Shown here piece by piece: positions 1 through 5,532 of a stretch of DNA of 5,532 bases (its first letter is position 1; each line of letters starts with the position of its first letter). A program made the translations under genes and the position numbers. Source of the stretch: a bacterium (GTDB taxonomy: Bacteria; Chloroflexota; Dormibacteria; UBA8260; Bog-877); NCBI GenBank assembly GCA_021802115.1, contig JAKABA010000248.1:1-5532 (forward strand), read 5' to 3'. A model generated the notes under the pieces. The model did not search any database. It was not told the DNA's origin and saw only the letters and a list, made by a program, of their open reading frames with translations.

Positions 1-303
1 TGAGACCACCCCGGAGGCCGCCGCCCGCGGGGGGCCGACCCGGTCGGCGGAGTCAGCTCCGCGGCGAAAGTCGGAGTAGTCGTTGGCGTAGTTGACGCCG
101 AACTGGAGGGCGACGGCCACCACCAGGGCGCCCAGGCTCCGCGCCCAACTGACCTGACCGAGGTGGGCGGCGACCGCGATCCCGACCACGACCGGAGAGA
201 CCGAGGCGGCCAGGGTGGCGGGGCGGGAAGCATGCCACCACACCCGGGCGGCGGTGAGCGGAGCGTCCGGGTGCAGCTTGGGCGGCACGCTCTGGGCGCT
301 CAC
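1..303 (-). CDS. menA: 1,4-dihydroxy-2-naphthoate polyprenyltransferase MenA, N-terminal part
   Basis: This integral membrane enzyme attaches a polyprenyl chain to 1,4-dihydroxy-2-naphthoate, giving demethylmenaquinone in menaquinone synthesis. I translated 101 codons from a GTG start; the gene runs off the left edge, so the second Asp-rich motif and most membrane helices are missing. Visible marks are WWHASRPATLAASVSPVVVG at residues 22-41, matching the MenA N-terminus, and the first prenyl-diphosphate/Mg binding motif NYANDYSDFRRGAD at 71-84, followed by DRVGPPRAAASG. Hydrophobic stretches near 31-46 and 57-70 fit the first two membrane helices. The GTG start is well supported: AAGGAGG lies 8 nt upstream, and the RPATL segment sits at the expected distance from it. 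The gene follows the lipoprotein gene in the same direction across 85 bp, so co-transcription is possible but unproven. UbiA-family membership is certain; MenA rather than another UbiA enzyme is a strong call from the RVGPPR and NDYSD context. Confidence 0.93.
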   Translation of the reverse strand, partial: MSAQSVPPKLHPDAPLTAARVWWHASRPATLAASVSPVVVGIAVAAHLGQVSWARSLGALVVAVALQFGVNYANDYSDFRRGADSADRVGPPRAAASGVVS

Positions 304-388
304 CGCCCTAACCTCCTTGCCCGACCCGGCTGCACCATACGCATGCGGGCAGGGTACCGAGCCGGATCCAGGGAGCGGTCGGGTGTGA
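304..388 (-). other. Intergenic spacer between lipoprotein gene and menA
   Basis: This 85-bp spacer contains the menA ribosome binding site. CCCGACC (320-326) and GGTCGGG (377-383) are exact inverted repeats. Inside them CCGGCT (326-331) and AGCCGG (360-365) form a second inverted pair, so the transcript could fold. An 8-bp palindrome CGCATGCG lies at 340-347. There is no U-tract after a hairpin, so I do not call an intrinsic terminator. TATGGT on the minus strand could be a -10 box, but I see no convincing -35 at the right distance. Confidence 0.4.
312..318 (-). promoter_or_regulatory. Shine-Dalgarno site of menA
   Basis: On the minus strand this reads AAGGAGG, 8 nt before the GTG start of menA. 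It is the best ribosome binding site of the left block and fixes the menA start. Confidence 0.85.
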
Positions 389-2131
389 TCAGCTGCCCAC
401 GAAGCTGGGGGGGCCGGCGTCGAGGGGGGCGGCCCGGTCGAAGGCGGTGAGCGGGGCCACCCCGGTGCCGTCCTGGTTGGCCAGGAAGAGGTTAGTGAAC
501 CCCGCCGCCTGCCGGGTGAAGGCCAGCAGCCGTCCGGGGTCGTCCACCGCCGTGGCGATGGGGTACTGGCCATGGCTCGCGCCCACCACCGGGGTCACCT
601 GCTCGGTGGTCGGGGACAGCGCCTCCAGGCTGCCGCTGGCGGTGCGCAGCAGGACCGCGCCGGAGCTCAGAAACGCCAGGGGATCACCGGCGGAACGGCG
701 GAGCAGCCGCATCGGCGCCACCACGTTGGCGGGCTGGTAGAGCCAGATCGCGGGGAGCGCTGAGGTCCCGACGGCGAACGCCAGGGCGGTGCCCTGCTGG
801 TTCCAGACCGGGTCGCTCTCCACCCCGGCATTGGAGGTGCCGATGTAGGTGACCGCGCGCAGGTCGGGGCTGAGGAGGGCGATCCTGGAGGGGGTGCCGG
901 TGCGGGTCGCGACCGCGGCCAGCACCGAGCTGTCGGGCCGCCAGGCCAGCGGCCCGCCCAGAGCGGCCTGGGCACTCAGGGTCACCGAGACCTTGGTGGC
1001 CACGGTGTACACCCGCAGGGCCCCGCCCGCGAGGAAGGCCAGCTGCTGGCTGTTGGGACTCCACAGCGCCACGGTGCTGGCGGTGCTGCCCAGCACCGCC
1101 GCGCTCTTGCCCGTCGCCAGATCGGTCACCTGGATCCCCTGCTTGCCGGCGAGCTCGGTGGCCAGGTACTGCCCGTCCGGCGCGACCCAGGCGAAGGTGT
1201 AGTGCTTGCCCGCAGGAGCGGTCGTCAGGAGCCGCACCGAGGGAGGGTCGCCCGGTACCTCGGGCAGGGAGGCAGCCAGCACCTCGGTGTAGTCGGTGGG
1301 GCTGGGCCCGGCGGCGAAGTCGATCGTGGGGGTGCTCCCCAGCCGGCCCACCGTGAACACCACCCGCGCCCCCGTCTGGAGGCGGTTCCCGTCGGTGTCC
1401 TTGGCCGTCGTCCCGACCGTGAGGGTGTAGGTGGTCCCGGGGGCCAAAGGGCGGACCGGGTTGAGCAGGTAGCGGCCCGGGACCCGGGGGTTGGCTGAGA
1501 GGGTATAGCCCCCCGGGGGCCTGGGCGTGAGGGTGACCGCAGCCGCCACCGACTGTTGGTTCATCGCCCGATCGAAGTTGACCGCCACCGCCTGGTCGGG
1601 CCCCACCACCCCGTGGTTGGACGGATAGGTCGAGCTCAGAGACGGCCCCCCCTCGGTGGAGAAGCCCCAGGAGTGGGAGAGCGAGTTGACCGCTCCCTGG
1701 GCGGAGCTGATCCCCCCCGCCAGGTTCACCCGGTAGGTGGTGACCGTGGCCAATGGGTGCCCGGGGTGGACCAGCCGCATGATCATCCCCCCATCGCTCC
1801 AGATGAAGTGGCAACCCGTGGGCCTGCCCGCGATCGCCCGCTTGATGTCGCACCCCGGGGCCGGCCGCCCGCGGCGGCTGCGCAGCGACAACCGGACCTC
1901 CACCGAGTGCTCGTTCATGGGGACGCTGAACACGATCTCGATGGGGACGTTGGTGTGCACCCCACCCTGGCTGGGAGGGGGCAGCACGTCTGTGATCTGC
2001 GGAGGAGGCAGCGGACCGCAGCCGGCGAGCGCGGCGGCGGTCAGCGCCGCCAGCACCGCCAGGCCCACCAACCGCGAGCGCGGGCCGGTGCGCCGCTTGG
2101 GGACGCGGCGGCGACCCTTCGGCCAGCTCAT
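389..2131 (-). CDS. Lipoprotein with two Ig-like domains and a C-terminal beta-propeller-like region
   Basis: This is a predicted exported, lipid-anchored protein of 580 residues; its function is unknown. The N-terminus has nine basic residues in the first 20, a hydrophobic stretch (21-35) and a lipobox LAGC with the lipidated Cys at 38, so it should sit on the outer face of the membrane. A Pro-rich linker follows. Residues about 45-158 form one Ig-like domain of the Big_5/SbsA type (IEIVFSVPMNEHSV at 64-77, ending WGFSTEG). Residues about 163-262 form a second (VAVNFDRAMNQQSV at 182-195, ending VVFTVG). From about 310 on there are about six WD40/TolB-like strands: WVAPDGQYLAT, WSPNSQQLAFL, WRPDSSVLAAV, WNQQGTALAFA, FLSSGAVLLRT and DDPGRLLAFTR, suggesting a propeller. 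C94 and C107, both in the first Ig domain, could form a disulfide. The ATG is the only usable start near the domain boundary, but no SD sequence stands within 15 nt of it; the GGAGGGAGGGG run is about 40 nt away. A binding or scaffold role in the envelope is inferred from domains only. Confidence 0.85.
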   Translation of the reverse strand: MSWPKGRRRVPKRRTGPRSRLVGLAVLAALTAAALAGCGPLPPPQITDVLPPPSQGGVHTNVPIEIVFSVPMNEHSVEVRLSLRSRRGRPAPGCDIKRAIAGRPTGCHFIWSDGGMIMRLVHPGHPLATVTTYRVNLAGGISSAQGAVNSLSHSWGFSTEGGPSLSSTYPSNHGVVGPDQAVAVNFDRAMNQQSVAAAVTLTPRPPGGYTLSANPRVPGRYLLNPVRPLAPGTTYTLTVGTTAKDTDGNRLQTGARVVFTVGRLGSTPTIDFAAGPSPTDYTEVLAASLPEVPGDPPSVRLLTTAPAGKHYTFAWVAPDGQYLATELAGKQGIQVTDLATGKSAAVLGSTASTVALWSPNSQQLAFLAGGALRVYTVATKVSVTLSAQAALGGPLAWRPDSSVLAAVATRTGTPSRIALLSPDLRAVTYIGTSNAGVESDPVWNQQGTALAFAVGTSALPAIWLYQPANVVAPMRLLRRSAGDPLAFLSSGAVLLRTASGSLEALSPTTEQVTPVVGASHGQYPIATAVDDPGRLLAFTRQAAGFTNLFLANQDGTGVAPLTAFDRAAPLDAGPPSFVGS

Positions 2132-2149
2132 CGGCGAACCGCTAGCGCA

Positions 2150-2174
2150 GGCTCCCCGGCGCCGGGTGGGAGCC
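2150..2174 (-). other. GC-rich hairpin upstream of the lipoprotein gene
   Basis: GGCTCCCCGGC (2150-2160) is followed directly by GCCGGGTGGGAGCC (2161-2174). The arms pair over about 10 bp with a 3-nt bulge and a tight GCGC loop. It lies in the 62-bp gap after the DUF4388 gene stop and 18 nt before the lipoprotein ATG. No T-run follows on either strand, so it is not a classical terminator. It may be an attenuator, a processing or stabilising element, or a structure controlling translation. The pairing is seen; the role is inferred. Confidence 0.45.
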
Positions 2175-2193
2175 CCTCCCTCCGGCGAAGCTC

Positions 2194-3465
2194 TCAGCCG
2201 AGCTCCGACAGATCCAGCGCCGGCAGGGGGGGCGCCGGCGCGGCCACCACGTCGATCCGAGCCTCCCGGTCCGCGCAGGCGGTGGCCGCGATCTGGGGAC
2301 CGTCGGTCAGCTCAGGAGCGGTGCTGCCGTAGCTGCCCCTGACGCTGCCGTCGGTGAGCAGCGCCACCGCCACCTGGTCTCCCTGGCTCACCAGCACCCC
2401 GCCGCTCACGCGCTGGTCGCCGATGTACTCGAGCAGTGCCTCGAAGTCGACGATGCGGGCGGGCAGGTTGACAAAGGCGGTGGTCGCCACGATCAGGCTG
2501 GCGACGGAGGTCGCCAGCTCGGCGGGAAGTTCGACGGCGTCGATGAGCCCGCGGCCCAGGGCAACCTGCCGAGTCAGCTCCTGGAGCGCGGTCTTGCCCC
2601 TGCGGTAGTTGCCCTCGGAGCGCTGCTGGGCCTGGATCACCGACCCCTCTCGGAAGAGGATGTGGCCAAGGCTGCGGTCGTCGCCCTCCCCGTGGACGCT
2701 GACAAACCCCGAGAACCCGTCCTGGCTCAGAGTCTTGAGGAGCATGGGAAAGTTGAGGAAGGAGGCCTTGAGTCCGGAGTGCAGGCTGGAGCCGCCGGGC
2801 ATCGGAACCATCAGTGCCAGCTGGCTGCGGGTGGCACCGGCGACCGGCTTGGGCGCCGCAGGCGCGGGCCGTGGGGCCGGCCGCGGGGGGGCGGAGGCCG
2901 AGGCACCCGCCGTGGTGACGGGTCTCACCGAGCCGCCGGTCAGGTTCGGGGGGACCGCGCCCGCGACAGGAGCCGACGGTGGGGCCTGCGGCGGAGGGCT
3001 CTGGAAGGGCGCGATGTCGGTCATGTCCTCGCCTTCGACCTCCTCGGTGCCATCACCGTGTGGCCAGACCTCGGCCGGCTCGCCGCCCCCGACTGGCGGG
3101 GCCGTCGCGTACGCAGGCTGTCCCACCGCCAAAGCCGGGGTGGCGGATACGCGGTCCGACGCCGTCGCGCCCGCCCGCCACCTGGAGACCAGCTCCTCCG
3201 TCGAGCTGTTGATGGTCTCCTCGGGAGGGAGCTTCGCCCTGGGGTTGAAGGCGTACTCGCCACGGGACCAGTCGAGGGCGGTCATCACCGCGTCCTCGCC
3301 CTGCTCCTGGTCGGAGACGGCGTGGAAAAGGTGCCCGAACAGGAAATGGAGGGCGCACTCGCGGCCGTCGCTCTCCAGGGAAAGGGTCCCGGTGGCCCGG
3401 TCGTGCTGCATGCTCTGAAGCAATTCAGCCACCGTCGACGGCCCGATGATGCCCTGGTTCTGCAA
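2194..3465 (-). CDS. DUF4388-domain protein with two further DUF4388-like segments
   Basis: This 423-residue protein looks cytosolic: no signal peptide or membrane helix is seen. Residues 5-75 match DUF4388, a domain also found at the N-terminus of PatA-like regulators and in gliding/polarity-type proteins. Marks are TVAELLQSM, HDRATGTLSL, ALHFLFGHLFHAV and DWSRGEYAFNP. Residues about 100-225 are a low-complexity Pro/Ala/Gly linker with an acidic patch (EEVEGEDMTD, 141-150). Residues 238-280 (MLLKTLSQDGFSGFVSV, then HILFREGSVIQAQ) and 341-380 (FEALLEYIGDQRVSGGVLVS, then ALLTDGSVRGS) follow the same pattern of helix, SG, paired strands and G-hairpin, so I read them as divergent copies. The start is TTG at 3463-3465: an in-frame TGA lies four codons upstream, AGGAG lies 12 nt upstream, and the residues after TTG (GIIGPSTV) fit the usual start of the domain. 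The biochemical role of DUF4388 is not established. A signalling or scaffold role is inference, as is any functional link to the downstream lipoprotein. Confidence 0.85.
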   Translation of the reverse strand: MQNQGIIGPSTVAELLQSMQHDRATGTLSLESDGRECALHFLFGHLFHAVSDQEQGEDAVMTALDWSRGEYAFNPRAKLPPEETINSSTEELVSRWRAGATASDRVSATPALAVGQPAYATAPPVGGGEPAEVWPHGDGTEEVEGEDMTDIAPFQSPPPQAPPSAPVAGAVPPNLTGGSVRPVTTAGASASAPPRPAPRPAPAAPKPVAGATRSQLALMVPMPGGSSLHSGLKASFLNFPMLLKTLSQDGFSGFVSVHGEGDDRSLGHILFREGSVIQAQQRSEGNYRRGKTALQELTRQVALGRGLIDAVELPAELATSVASLIVATTAFVNLPARIVDFEALLEYIGDQRVSGGVLVSQGDQVAVALLTDGSVRGSYGSTAPELTDGPQIAATACADREARIDVVAAPAPPLPALDLSELG

Positions 3466-3605
3466 GGTGCGAAGTCACTCCTCTCGGCCCGATACTGGCC
3501 CCGGACCGACCCTCCCCGGTTGGTCGGCGAGATACTAGCATAGGTGATCGGGTCAGTCCCGGCCCGATCGCGAGTCGGAGGGGCCAGTCTGCCAGAATTG
3601 CGCGG
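3466..3605. promoter_or_regulatory. Divergent intergenic region with inverted repeats, likely two promoters
   Basis: These 140 bp separate two genes transcribed away from each other, so promoters for both must lie here or overlap the gene starts. The middle (3531-3545, GATACTAGCATAGGT) is the most AT-rich part. It offers minus-strand -10 candidates TATGCT and TAGTAT and a plus-strand candidate TAGCAT, but none has a good -35 at 16-18 bp. Around it are ACTGGCCCC (3494-3502) with its exact inverse GGGGCCAGT (3580-3588); GATCGGG (3546-3552) with CCCGATC (3563-3569); GACCGACC (3504-3511) with GGTTGGTC (3518-3525), an 8-bp stem with one G-T pair and a 6-nt loop; and a direct repeat CGGCCCGAT at 3485 and 3560. 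Some of these may be operator sites. The repeats are seen; the regulatory role is inferred. Confidence 0.5.
3478..3482 (-). promoter_or_regulatory. Probable ribosome binding site of the DUF4388 gene
   Basis: On the minus strand this is AGGAG within GAGAGGAGTGA, 12 nt before the TTG start. The spacing is long. The overlapping TGA is the in-frame stop that rules out an earlier start. Confidence 0.5.
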
Positions 3606-4610
3606 TTGATCGGGGCACAGGAGACCGTGGACCAGGCGGCGGAGTGGGACCGGAGGCTGCGTGCCTGGCCGGCCGCGAGCCTGCTGCAGTCCTACGCGTG
3701 GGGATCGGTGCAGGAGCGCTCGGGGTGGGGGCTGACCCGGCTCGAGGTTGCGACCGCCAAGGGCACGCTCCCCGTGCTCGCGCTCTTCGCGCGGGTGTGG
3801 CCCGGCGGGCCCCTCAGGGTCTACGTCCCCCGCGGACCCGCCTGTGCGGCGGGGGACCACGACTCGTTCTCCAAGGTGGTGGAGGCTCTTCAGGCGCTGG
3901 GGGCGTCCCTGGGCGCCCTGGTGGTGGAGATGGAGGTTCCGTGGGAGCAGTGCGAGGTCGGGGCGGACCACCCGCTGCTCAAGTTCACCCGCTGCCGCGC
4001 GCGCCAGCCGCTGGCGACCTCGGTGGTCGACCTCCGGCCGGAGCCGGAGCAGATCCTCGCCGGCTTCCACTCCAAGACCCGCTACAACGTGCGCCTGGCG
4101 GAGCGGCGTGGGGTCGAGGTGGCGCCGGTGACTTTGGCCGAGCTCAACTCGTGCGTGCGCGCCACCGAGCGGCGGCAGGGGATCCATCTGCCCTCGGAGC
4201 GGCACCTGAGCACGGTCATCGAGATCCTGGGGGAGCGGGCCCTGGCGCTGGGCGCCAGGGTGGGCGAGGAGGTGGTGGCGGCCGTCCTTTTGGCGCGCTT
4301 CGCGGATCAGGTGGTCTACCTCTATGGAGGGGGGACCGAGCGGCACCGGCAGTTCATGCCCAACCACCTGCTGCACTGGCGCGCGATGATGCTCGCACGC
4401 GAAGCCGGCTGCCGCAGTTACGACTTGTGGGGGATCCCCGAGGATGACCGCCCCGACCATCCCTGGCATGGGCTGGCCCAATTCAAGCTCGGCTTCGGGG
4501 GCGGCCGCGTTGATTACGCGGGCTGCTGGCAGCAGTCGCTGCGCCCCCTCGGGGGACGGATCATGATCATGGCGGACGGGGTCCGCAGCAAGCTCAGGAG
4601 GCCGCGGTGA
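3606..4610 (+). CDS. FemABX-family aminoacyl transferase (peptidoglycan bridge-type, FemX-like size)
   Basis: Members of this GNAT-fold family transfer an amino acid from aminoacyl-tRNA to the peptide stem of a peptidoglycan precursor at the cytosolic face of the membrane; some relatives act on other acceptors. The 334-residue length is close to FemX of Weissella, and I see no two-helix coiled-coil insert like that of FemA. Family marks in order: LLQSYAWGSVQERSGW (26-41), VYVPRGPAC (72-80), FHSKTRYNVRLAERRGVEV (154-172), then the C-terminal core VYLYGGGTERHRQFMPNHLL (237-256), REAGCRSYDLWGIP (265-278) and HPWHGLAQFKLGFGG (285-299), with a closing YAG at 304-306. K294 lies in the conserved FKxGFG motif. 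The start is doubtful: TTG at 3606 is the first usable codon but its nearest SD (GGAGGGG, 3577-3583) is 22 nt away, while GTG at 3627 has AGGAG only 3 nt upstream. Both keep the whole domain. The amino acid and acceptor cannot be read from sequence. The stop overlaps the next start, so the pair is an operon. Confidence 0.88.
   Translation: MIGAQETVDQAAEWDRRLRAWPAASLLQSYAWGSVQERSGWGLTRLEVATAKGTLPVLALFARVWPGGPLRVYVPRGPACAAGDHDSFSKVVEALQALGASLGALVVEMEVPWEQCEVGADHPLLKFTRCRARQPLATSVVDLRPEPEQILAGFHSKTRYNVRLAERRGVEVAPVTLAELNSCVRATERRQGIHLPSERHLSTVIEILGERALALGARVGEEVVAAVLLARFADQVVYLYGGGTERHRQFMPNHLLHWRAMMLAREAGCRSYDLWGIPEDDRPDHPWHGLAQFKLGFGGGRVDYAGCWQQSLRPLGGRIMIMADGVRSKLRRPR
4596..4601 (+). promoter_or_regulatory. 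Shine-Dalgarno site of the 207-residue gene
   Basis: AGGAGG, inside the end of the FemABX gene, stands 5 nt before the GTG at 4607. It fixes that start and, with the GTGA overlap, supports translational coupling. Confidence 0.85.
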
Positions 4611-5230
4611 GAAGAGACGTCCGGGGTGAGGAGGACAGCTACTTCCCGACCTATGAGGAGCTGGCCGCGGATCTGCTCGACGGGCTGGAGCGGGCCGGGC
4701 TGGTGGTCCAGGACGAGGGCCACGAGCTGGAGCCCAGCACCGGGGAGCGGACCTTTCAGTGCTCGGTGCGCCTGGCCGCCAGCGAGCCTCCCCACCGGTA
4801 CCTGGCCAGCCTGCACTTCCATTGGGACGCGCTCCTCACCTACCTGGGGAGCTATGGGCCGGGCAGTGAGTGCGAGCTCTACCACGAGGAAGATGAGGAG
4901 TGCTCGCATCAGCGGGCCCATCCCGCGGTCGAGCTGGTGGGGGAGTTCGACCTCGGCGATGGCGGCTACCCGCTGCGTGAACTGGGGGAGGTTCAGGCCT
5001 GGATCGAGACCGTCGAGGGCCTGCTGGCCCGCTCGCTCCCCCCCCAGGAGAACCGGGTGGTGCGGGTGGGGCTGACCGTGAAGGAGGGGACCGCCTGGGT
5101 GGACCGCTTTGCCGCCGAGCAGGTGTGGTTGCTCGACCTGGTCGAGCCCCCGGAGCTGGCGCCCATCTGCGACACCATCAAGGCGACCCTGAAGGCCACC
5201 CCCTCCCTGGCGGACCGGCTTCCCCTCTGA
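4607..5230 (+). CDS. Acidic protein of unknown function coupled to the FemABX gene
   Basis: I do not recognise this 207-residue protein. It has no signal peptide or membrane helix and is notably acidic. The N-terminal 14-34 stretch (TYEELAADLLDGLERAGLVV) looks like an amphipathic helix. Residues 50-82 look like alternating strands (FQCSVRLAAS, RYLASLHFHWDALLTYL). Residues 88-105 hold C89, H93, C99, H101 and H105 among a run of Glu/Asp, a possible metal site. A helix follows at about 125-142 (LGEVQAWIETVEGLLARSL), then strands 150-160 and 163-179 (VVRVGLTVKEG, WVDRFAAEQVWLLDLVE). The GTG start overlaps the preceding TGA (GTGA) and sits under a perfect AGGAGG, so the start is secure. The tight coupling suggests a partner, adaptor or regulator of the transferase; that is inference. 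The last 53 bases overlap the opposite-strand folK end. Confidence 0.82.
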   Translation: MRRDVRGEEDSYFPTYEELAADLLDGLERAGLVVQDEGHELEPSTGERTFQCSVRLAASEPPHRYLASLHFHWDALLTYLGSYGPGSECELYHEEDEECSHQRAHPAVELVGEFDLGDGGYPLRELGEVQAWIETVEGLLARSLPPQENRVVRVGLTVKEGTAWVDRFAAEQVWLLDLVEPPELAPICDTIKATLKATPSLADRLPL

Positions 5231-5532
5231 TCGGCACCGGCCGGCGCCAACTGCCCGTGAGCCGCCGGCGGGCCAGCTCCCCGAGGGGGAGGGTCTCCCC
5301 GGGCAGCTTCCATCGGGGAACCAGCGCCGCGGCGCCAGCCAGCAGGTGGGGACGCTCCAGGAGTGCGGGGTGGGGCAGCCGGAGCCAGGGAACCGAGGAG
5401 GATAGCTGCTCCACCAGGACCACGTCCACGTCCAGGGTGCGCGGCCCCTTGTCGATCCGCCGCCGCCGTCCGGCCGCCCGCTCTGCCCGCTGGGCCAGCT
5501 CCAGCCAGCCCGGTCCGTCCCGGCGGCCCTCG
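5178..5532 (-). CDS. folK: 2-amino-4-hydroxy-6-hydroxymethyldihydropteridine pyrophosphokinase, C-terminal part
   Basis: This cytosolic folate-pathway enzyme transfers pyrophosphate from ATP to 6-hydroxymethyl-dihydropterin. The start lies beyond the right edge; 117 residues are readable, and one extra base remains at the edge. The HPPK signature is clear: RRRRIDKGPRTLDVDVVLVE, where the two Asp (codons 5430-5432 and 5424-5426) correspond to the Mg-binding pair of the family. It is followed by LRLPHPALLERPHLLAGAAA and LVPRWKLPG, matching the typical PHP..ER.F.L.PL..I.P ending. A GTG within the LDVDVV motif is not the start, because the signature extends upstream of it. After LPLGELARRRL the protein carries an unusual Pro/Gly/Arg-rich tail of about 28 residues up to the TGA at 5178-5180, inside the convergent gene. 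Upstream neighbours such as folB or folP may lie outside the window. Confidence 0.93.
   Translation of the reverse strand, partial: EGRRDGPGWLELAQRAERAAGRRRRIDKGPRTLDVDVVLVEQLSSSVPWLRLPHPALLERPHLLAGAAALVPRWKLPGETLPLGELARRRLTGSWRRPVPIRGEAGPPGRGWPSGSP

Noticed and set aside
53..241. 62-codon minus-strand frame with an ATG
   Set aside because: It is a shifted frame within menA; the correct frame begins at the GTG at 303 and carries the NDYSD motif.
684..1853. Long open frame of 389 codons on the minus strand
   Set aside because: It lies in another frame of the lipoprotein gene. Its product is a Gly/Arg/Pro-rich string without domains, as expected from a high-GC shadow frame.
1556..2332. Open frames of 258 and 201 codons on the plus strand (1556-2332 and 1737-2342)
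   Set aside because: They are antisense to the lipoprotein gene and the DUF4388 gene end, low-complexity Arg/Pro/Gly, with no SD-supported start and no family resemblance.
2609..3543. Open frames of 269 and 293 codons on the plus strand opposite the DUF4388 gene
   Set aside because: The opposite strand carries a recognisable domain. These products show only compositional bias from the complement of a Pro/Ala linker.
3520..3546. A plus-strand sigma70-type promoter TTGGTC with TAGGTG
   Set aside because: The spacer is only 15 bp and both boxes match the consensus poorly, so I list only the region as a likely promoter area.
3285..4481. 398-codon open frame on the minus strand across the FemABX gene and divergent region
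   Set aside because: It is antisense to a clear FemABX protein and also covers the start of the DUF4388 gene in another frame. The product is His/Arg/Pro-rich without motifs.
5178..5429. Short stand-alone gene starting at the GTG at 5429
   Set aside because: The HPPK signature KGPRTLD continues in frame upstream of this GTG, so it is an internal codon of folK.

Overview
This window is a high-GC (roughly 70% by eye), densely coded bacterial chromosome segment. Protein-coding genes cover nearly all of it. I see no rRNA, tRNA, CRISPR array or mobile element. The gene set (menaquinone synthesis, a FemABX-type aminoacyl transferase, folate synthesis, a DUF4388 protein, a lipoprotein) fits a high-GC Gram-positive-like bacterium such as an actinobacterium, or a related terrestrial lineage (Chloroflexota or Dormibacterota). 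The sequence alone does not settle which.

Left block, minus strand, read right to left: (1) a TTG-started 423-residue protein with an N-terminal DUF4388 domain and two further segments that look like divergent copies of it; (2) a 580-residue lipoprotein with two Ig-like domains and a C-terminal WD40/TolB-like propeller; (3) the first 101 codons of menA, cut by the left edge. All three point the same way, with gaps of 62 and 85 bp, so they could form one transcription unit. Only menA has a textbook Shine-Dalgarno (SD) site. A strong GC-rich hairpin lies in the gap before the lipoprotein gene.

Right block, plus strand: a FemABX-family transferase, then a 207-residue acidic protein of unknown function. 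The second starts by a GTGA overlap with the stop of the first, under a perfect AGGAGG, so the two are probably translationally coupled and may act together in the cell envelope. Converging from the right edge on the minus strand is the 3' part of folK. Its stop codon lies 53 bases inside the end of the 207-residue gene.

The two blocks diverge from a 140-bp region (3466-3605) that holds several inverted repeats and an AT-richer core. It is the obvious place for the promoters and any shared control. Both flanking genes appear to start with TTG. The least explained items are the three-repeat DUF4388 architecture, the coupled 207-residue protein with a Cys/His/acidic cluster, and the symmetric repeats in the divergent region.
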